A stretch of 64,000 nucleotides of DNA from an uncultured Dorea sp. Its GTDB lineage: Bacteria > Bacillota_A > Clostridia > Lachnospirales > Lachnospiraceae. The stretch is taken from the NCBI GenBank assembly GCA_910579015.1, contig CAJTRO010000004.1, positions 62,001 through 126,000 on the forward strand, given 5' to 3'. The translations under genes and the position numbers were made by a program. Below, one piece after another: positions 60,126 to 64,000 of the stretch; the first letter of the stretch is position 1, and the number at the start of each line of letters is the position of its first letter. The notes beneath the pieces were generated by a model. It saw only the letters and a list, made by a program, of their open reading frames with translations. It searched no databases and had not been told where the DNA came from.

Positions 60126-60424
60126 ACGTCGTCATAATTATTCTTTTGATCTATATTATCTACGAAATAAAGAAGAACCAGGGGACGAAGGAAGAACCGG
60201 AGTGTTCATTCCAGGATATTCTTCCGGAATTTGTCGGAAAAACATGTGAGATCACATTGAAAGAACCGTTGATGATGATTGACGCAGTATGCTCAGTGAA
60301 AGGGACGCTGGCAGACGTGGATGACGAGTGGGTGGTGATGGAGACCTGGAAGAGGAAGAAGAAAAATACGAAGATATTCCGAATTAAGAATATCAGCGGT
60401 ATCAATGATTTATCAGATACGTAG
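60122..60424 (+). CDS. small membrane-anchored hypothetical protein
   Basis: The 100-residue protein starts with one membrane helix (NVVIIILLIYIIYEI) and continues with a soluble domain of about 80 residues, including FVGKTCEITLKEPLMMID and VKGTLADVDDEWVVMETWKR, which looks like a small beta-barrel resembling Sm/OB folds. It overlaps the XRE regulator gene (ATGA). I do not recognise the family. It could tether or modulate the regulator at the membrane; that is inference. Confidence 0.7.
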   Translation: MNVVIIILLIYIIYEIKKNQGTKEEPECSFQDILPEFVGKTCEITLKEPLMMIDAVCSVKGTLADVDDEWVVMETWKRKKKNTKIFRIKNISGINDLSDT

Positions 60425-60518
60425 AGGGGACTTTTTTCGGCAGAGAGGTGTTGGTGTCATAAAATCTGAGTGAATAAGTTGTCTGAAAAGTTCTTTTGTA
60501 CTGTTTGATTATCTTTCT

Positions 60519-60642
60519 CCAAATGCCGGAAGAAGCTGTCAGAAAATGCTTTGTTTCTACAACATATACAGTCTTTACTTGTAGGAAGATGGATATAGTG
60601 TATGAAAATGCTGTTTTCAGATAACTCCTTTCCGGCATTTGG
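60519..60642. repeat. 124-bp element with 13-bp perfect inverted ends
   Basis: CCAAATGCCGGAA at 60519-60531 is the exact complement of TTCCGGCATTTGG at 60630-60642. Adjacent inner bases pair partly. No target duplication is visible. The gap 60425-60714 (290 bp) holds no supported gene. Confidence 0.5.
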
Positions 60643-60714
60643 ATAAAATTCATTATGGCAGTCCAGAGAACTTGCACACATATTTTGATAATTCTATATG
60701 TACCGCGTTATATT

Positions 60715-61254
60715 TTAGTAATTCTCAGCCTTGATCTGGAAATAGGACTGTGGATGTGCGCATACCGGACATTCCTCGGGCGCATTCTTGCCAACCGTAA
60801 TGTGTCCGCAGTTGGAGCACTGCCAGATGCGGTCTCCGTCTCTGGAGAATACAAGTCCGTCTTCAATGTTAGCAAGGAGCTTGCGGTATCTCTCTTCGTG
60901 CTCCTTCTCGATCTTTCCGACTTCCTCAAACAGAGCGGCAATATCTTCAAAACCTTCTTCCCTTGCATCTTTTGCAAATGCGGCATACATATCTGTCCAC
61001 TCGTAATTCTCGCCATCTGCCGCGTCTTTCAGATTCTCGATGGTGGACGGTACTGCACCGCCGTGGAGAAGCTTGAACCAGATCTTGGCGTGCTCCTTCT
61101 CATTAGCGGCAGTCTCTTCGAAAATATTGGCAATCTGAACATAGCCGTCCTTTTTCGCCTTGGATGCATAGTAGCTGTACTTATTCCTTGCCTGTGATTC
61201 TCCTGCAAATGCTGTCTGCAAGTTTGCCTCTGTCTTACTTCCCTTTAATTCCAT
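60715..61254 (-). CDS. rubrerythrin
   Basis: The 179-residue protein detoxifies hydrogen peroxide in anaerobes. The N-terminal ferritin-like domain has diiron ligands in AFAGESQARNKYSYYA, EETAANEKEHAKIW and EEVGKIEKEHEERY. The C-terminal rubredoxin-like domain binds one iron through CSNCGH and CPVCAHP. The start at 61254 lies eight bases after AGGAGG; a second ATG two codons upstream is too close to it. A strong promoter lies upstream on the - strand. Confidence 0.96.
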   Translation of the reverse strand: MELKGSKTEANLQTAFAGESQARNKYSYYASKAKKDGYVQIANIFEETAANEKEHAKIWFKLLHGGAVPSTIENLKDAADGENYEWTDMYAAFAKDAREEGFEDIAALFEEVGKIEKEHEERYRKLLANIEDGLVFSRDGDRIWQCSNCGHITVGKNAPEECPVCAHPQSYFQIKAENY

Positions 61255-61278
61255 TGTCATTTCCTCCTGTATACTATT

Positions 61279-61306
61279 ATTATAACATGTATTTTCCGGA
61301 TTGCAA
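61279..61306 (-). promoter_or_regulatory. rubrerythrin promoter
   Basis: On the - strand: TTGCAA (61306-61301), 16-bp spacer, TATAAT (61284-61279), about 25-30 bp before the start codon. Confidence 0.7.
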
Positions 61307-61340
61307 GTATTTTTTCTTTTTAGAAAAAAGATGCAAGGTT

Positions 61341-61369
61341 TTGTCATGTTCAATCGTATTCTATATACA
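61341..61369 (+). promoter_or_regulatory. promoter of the secreted Gly/His-rich protein gene
   Basis: TTGTCA (61341-61346), 17-bp spacer, TATACA (61364-61369), about 43 bp before the ATG. Confidence 0.6.
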
Positions 61370-61412
61370 ATAGAAAATAAATAAATGATCAATTTACGGA
61401 GGTTATAAATCA

Positions 61413-62072
61413 ATGAAAAAATTAGCGGTATTAGGAGTTGCAGGAGTATTATCACTGGCGATGGGAACATCTGTATTTGCGGCAGATTCTTCAAGCGGAT
61501 ATGCATGTGCCATGATCGGCCATCACAGGAATCACAGCGGTTACATCAATTCTCTGCTCTATGCGAAGGATTACTGCGATAACTATGTTATGTCAGCCGG
61601 CGTATTAAAGTCTGTCGAGCCTTGCGCGGCAGTATACCCGGAAGAACGTGTTCTGGCAGATCAGGTTTGCCAGAATGCCGGAGTATGTGTGCAGGGATGC
61701 GCCGGGGGATACGTGGATGCAGATGGGAACGGTATATGCGATAACTGCGAGGCGGCAGGGTATCACGGATATTGTGACAATTTTGTAGATGCAGATGGAA
61801 ATGGTGTATGCGATAACTTGAATAATGGATATTATTGTGGTAATGTAAATGGAAGTGGATACGGGAACGGCGGTAATTATGGGGCTGGGAACGAGAACGG
61901 CGGCAGTTATGGGACTGGAAACGGCGGCTATGATTCTGACAGCGGAAACGAATATGAAGCCGGCGGCGGATATGGAACCGGCAATGGAACTGGCAGCGGA
62001 TATGGCGGCAATGGCGGACATCATAATGGCGGACATCATTCTGGCGGATATGGCAGAGGATGCCGTCGTTAA
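61413..62072 (+). CDS. secreted Cys/Gly/His-rich protein with two DADGNG calcium-type loops
   Basis: The 219-residue protein has a clear signal peptide (KKLAVLGVAGVLSLAMGTSVFAA). The mature part has ten or so cysteines and two loops, VDADGNGICDNCEAAGYHGY and VDADGNGVCDN, that resemble dockerin/EF-hand or thrombospondin-3 calcium loops. The last ~90 residues are Gly/Asn/Tyr-rich and end with GGHHNGGHHSGGYGRGCRR, a likely metal-binding tail. GGAGG precedes ATG 61413. The family is not recognised; an exported metal-binding or surface protein is a reasonable guess. Confidence 0.75.
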   Translation: MKKLAVLGVAGVLSLAMGTSVFAADSSSGYACAMIGHHRNHSGYINSLLYAKDYCDNYVMSAGVLKSVEPCAAVYPEERVLADQVCQNAGVCVQGCAGGYVDADGNGICDNCEAAGYHGYCDNFVDADGNGVCDNLNNGYYCGNVNGSGYGNGGNYGAGNENGGSYGTGNGGYDSDSGNEYEAGGGYGTGNGTGSGYGGNGGHHNGGHHSGGYGRGCRR

Positions 62073-62168
62073 GCCATCTTTGTTCAGGCGGCCCGGCATA
62101 TGTGAAATCATATCTGTTTAGAAGCGAGAAGCGGTTTCTTGGCAGGGCGGATCAGGAGAGGATAGACA

Positions 62169-62206
62169 GGGACTGTCGGAAGATGTTCACATTTTCCAAC
62201 AGTCCC
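62169..62206. terminator. palindrome after the secreted-protein gene
   Basis: GGGACTGTCGGAA pairs with TTCCAACAGTCCC. There is no T-run. It is a close relative, inverted, of the palindrome at 34575-34613. Confidence 0.5.
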
Positions 62207-62236
62207 TTATGGTGTTTGAAGGAAAGGGATTAAGAG

Positions 62237-62722
62237 ATGCGGAGCGAAGCAGAGGTGAACCGCGTAGTAGACGAATATGCGGATATGATCAAGAGAGTCT
62301 GCTTTTATCATCTGAAAAATGAGGCGGATACGGAAGATGTGTTTCAGAATGTCTTCTTAAAGTACATGTTATATGAAGGGCAGTTTGCAGACCGGGAGCA
62401 TGAGAAAGCCTGGCTGCTTCGTGTAGCCATCAATGCCTGTAAGGATTATCTGAAGAATTTCTTCCGGCGGTCGGTCGTCTCCTTTGAGGTGCTAAGAGAG
62501 GTGGAGGCAGATGAGCAGGAGGATCACAGGGAGGTACTGGCGGCAGTTCTGGCTCTTCCGGGCAAGTACAAGGATGTGATCTATCTGCATTATTATGAGG
62601 GTTACTCGGCGGGGGAGATCGGAAAGATCCTTGGAAAGAAGGAAAATACCGTCTATTCACTGCTTTCGAGGGGACGGGGGATGTTGAAAGAGATGTTGGG
62701 AGGTGATGGGATTGACGAATAA
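62237..62722 (+). CDS. ECF-type RNA polymerase sigma factor
   Basis: The 161-residue protein has sigma region 2 (YADMIKRVCFYHLKNEADTE then DVFQNVFLKYMLY) and region 4 (YKDVIYLHYYEGYSAGEIGK then ILGKKENTVYSLLSRGRGML). GGAAAGGGA precedes ATG 62237. It overlaps the RsgI-like gene, so the pair is a sigma/anti-sigma unit of the SigI- or ECF-like kind. Target genes are unknown. Confidence 0.92.
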   Translation: MRSEAEVNRVVDEYADMIKRVCFYHLKNEADTEDVFQNVFLKYMLYEGQFADREHEKAWLLRVAINACKDYLKNFFRRSVVSFEVLREVEADEQEDHREVLAAVLALPGKYKDVIYLHYYEGYSAGEIGKILGKKENTVYSLLSRGRGMLKEMLGGDGIDE

Positions 62723-63647
62723 GATTTATAACGCATTTGACAAGATTAAGGCAGATGACTATCAGAAAGAATCGACAAAGCAGTATTTAAGTAAAAAGTA
62801 CAGGGAAGGTCTTCGCATGAACCATCATCGGACTATGAAATATGCTGTTTCCGTTGTCTGTACGATGCTGTTTCTGGTGATTGGAGGCGTTGGCTTCGCC
62901 TGGATGCGGACGCCGGTTTCCTATGTAAGCATAGACGTCAATCCGTCCATTGAGCTGGGGCTGAACCGTTTTGACCGGGTGGTGTCTGTGGAAGCATATA
63001 ACGCAGAAGGGGAGGCGATTTTGAGCGGATTACCTCTGAAATGGAAGAAATATACGGAGGCGATTGACGCGGTGATTGAATGCGAGGAGATGCGGACATA
63101 CCTGACGGATGCGTCCGATCTTGTGTTGACGGTGGTGGCCGATTCGGCGCGTGAAGCGAAACTTACAGAAGGCGTGAAAGCTTGTACCAGCCATATAGAG
63201 AGGGGATGCCACAATACGCAGGCAGATATCAATATGGTGCCGCAGGCGCACGAAAGCGGATTGTCCTGCGGGAAATATAACGCCTGGCTTCAGCTTCTTC
63301 AGTATGACAGCACCATTACGATTGATGCGTGCAGAGAGATGACCATGGCGCAGATACAGGAGATGCTTAGGGCGTATGAAGCGGGTGATGGAAACGGAGG
63401 AACTGACGGAAGTACAGAGAACGCCGGAAATGAAGGGAATGCGGGGAACGCTGGAAGCAACGGGAACAATGGAAATACCGGAACGGGAGTAACTGACGGG
63501 AACAATGGAAATACCGGAAACACCGGAACGGCAGTAAACGACGGGAACAGTGGAGACGCCGGAAATTGCGGGAATGGCTATGGAAACGGGAATGGTCCGC
63601 AGTCAGGCCAGGGGCGGCATCATCACAAGGGAGGCTCGCACGAATAA
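62712..63647 (+). CDS. RsgI-like anti-sigma membrane protein
   Basis: The 311-residue protein has a short cytoplasmic N-terminus (TNKIYNAFDKIKADDYQKES), one membrane helix (YAVSVVCTMLFLVIGGVGFA) and then the RsgI-type extracellular domain marked by SYVSIDVNPSIELGLNRFDR followed by VVSVEAYNAEGEAIL. The last ~90 residues are a Gly/Asn-rich repeat tract (NAGNEGNAGNAG, NNGNTGTG) ending in GRHHHKGGSHE. TTG 62712 is chosen because GGAGG at 62699-62703 is eight bases away; GTG 62703 and ATG 62706 are too close. It overlaps the sigma gene by 11 bp. Confidence 0.85.
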   Translation: MTNKIYNAFDKIKADDYQKESTKQYLSKKYREGLRMNHHRTMKYAVSVVCTMLFLVIGGVGFAWMRTPVSYVSIDVNPSIELGLNRFDRVVSVEAYNAEGEAILSGLPLKWKKYTEAIDAVIECEEMRTYLTDASDLVLTVVADSAREAKLTEGVKACTSHIERGCHNTQADINMVPQAHESGLSCGKYNAWLQLLQYDSTITIDACREMTMAQIQEMLRAYEAGDGNGGTDGSTENAGNEGNAGNAGSNGNNGNTGTGVTDGNNGNTGNTGTAVNDGNSGDAGNCGNGYGNGNGPQSGQGRHHHKGGSHE

Positions 63648-63674
63648 GATTTATTGTACTTGGAGAAGGAAAAC

Positions 63675-64000
63675 GTGACAAAAGACAACACATTCTACCG
63701 AAATTTCTTTTCAATATATATCGCGCTGGTTTTGCAGAATGTGATAACCCTGAGTGTGAACCTGGCGGATAACATCATGCTGGGGGCATATGGCGAGAAC
63801 GCCCTTGCGGGCGTGGCGGCAGTGAACCAGATACAGTTCGTATATCAGCAATTGCTCATGGCGCTGGGCGAGGGGCTCGTGATCCTGGGAAGTCAGTACT
63901 GGGGAAGGGGACAGACAGAACCGCTCAAGAAGATTGCGGTGTCGGCGATGCACGCGGCGCTGGTGATCGCGGTACTGTTGTTCATCCTTGCCAGTGCATT
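63675..64000 (+). CDS. MATE family efflux transporter (N-terminal part)
   Basis: A frame starting at GTG 63675, with GGAGAAGGA upstream, runs off the window. It encodes about 108 residues: FYRNFFSIYIALVLQNVITL, then SVNLADNIMLGAYGENALAG, QIQFVYQQLLMALGEGLVIL and GSQYWGRGQTEPLKKIA. These are the first and second membrane helices and the QYWGRG-type loop of MATE/DinF transporters, which export drugs or other compounds in exchange for Na+ or H+. It follows the RsgI-like gene by 27 bp and may be transcribed with it. Confidence 0.88.
   Translation, partial: MTKDNTFYRNFFSIYIALVLQNVITLSVNLADNIMLGAYGENALAGVAAVNQIQFVYQQLLMALGEGLVILGSQYWGRGQTEPLKKIAVSAMHAALVIAVLLFILASA

Noticed and set aside
60402..60677. 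A - strand 91-codon frame in the gap before rubrerythrin
   Set aside because: It crosses the inverted-repeat element, has no ribosome site and no recognisable domain.

Overview
The window looks like chromosome of an anaerobic, low-to-moderate GC Firmicute of the Lachnospiraceae (Clostridia) type. The evidence is a complete V-type ATPase operon, rubrerythrin, RicT/YaaT, an MsmK-type ABC ATPase, a biotin importer behind Firmicute-style BirA boxes, strong AGGAGG ribosome sites with several TTG/GTG starts, and many small ECF-sigma units. I see no rRNA, tRNA, CRISPR array, intact insertion sequence or prophage. Almost all genes lie on the + strand.

Layout. 1-6128: a sugar-type catabolic operon: tail of a binding protein, two ABC permeases, PIG-L deacetylase, M20 amidohydrolase, GH4 glycosidase and PfkB kinase. 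6271-9637: two tandem AAA-like/PD-(D/E)XK paralogues. 9653-18528: housekeeping genes (mtnN, a membrane protein with a disordered tail, pgi, then an Orn/Lys/Arg-decarboxylase-like enzyme, holB, ricT, a tRNA methyltransferase and rsmI). The last five are in the order of the Bacillus yaaO-holB-yaaT-yabB-yabC block, with a degenerate 34-bp tandem repeat between the decarboxylase and holB. 18747-26084: the shared sugar ABC ATPase, a CdaR/PucR-type regulator with an aconitase-family hydratase, and an ECF sigma factor with a membrane-anchored beta-propeller protein. 26150-27057: bioY (-) with two BirA operators. 27180-27717: a promoter-to-terminator unit of about 500 nt without a substantial gene, probably a structured non-coding RNA. 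27954-32510: a 1518-residue TPR / coiled-coil / polyacidic / AAA protein. 32651-34561: glgB.

34629-45466 is a second catabolic island. A cytoplasmic BNR (sialidase-fold) protein is divergent from an operon of a cyclic amidohydrolase, an FCD-type regulator with an unusual NrpR-like DNA-binding domain, a BMP-type ABC importer, an SDR-type epimerase/dehydrogenase, a KDPG-type aldolase and a 2-keto-3-deoxygalactonate kinase. The divergent promoters flank two nearly identical direct repeats, probably operators. The last steps would yield pyruvate and glyceraldehyde 3-phosphate; the substrate is unknown.

45554-48252 (-): a secreted DUF1002 protein, a thioredoxin-like protein and trmB. 48517-57143: the V-type ATPase operon (H-C-I-K-F-E-A-B-D), with an apparent +1 frameshift in subunit I. 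57385-64000: GH42 beta-galactosidase, an XRE regulator with a small membrane protein, rubrerythrin (-), a secreted Gly/His/Cys-rich protein, an ECF sigma/RsgI-like pair, and the start of a MATE transporter.

The best candidates for undescribed biology are the structured RNA (27180-27717), the island 34629-45466, the operon 1-6128, and the giant acidic AAA protein. All functional calls come from reading motifs by eye; no database search was run.
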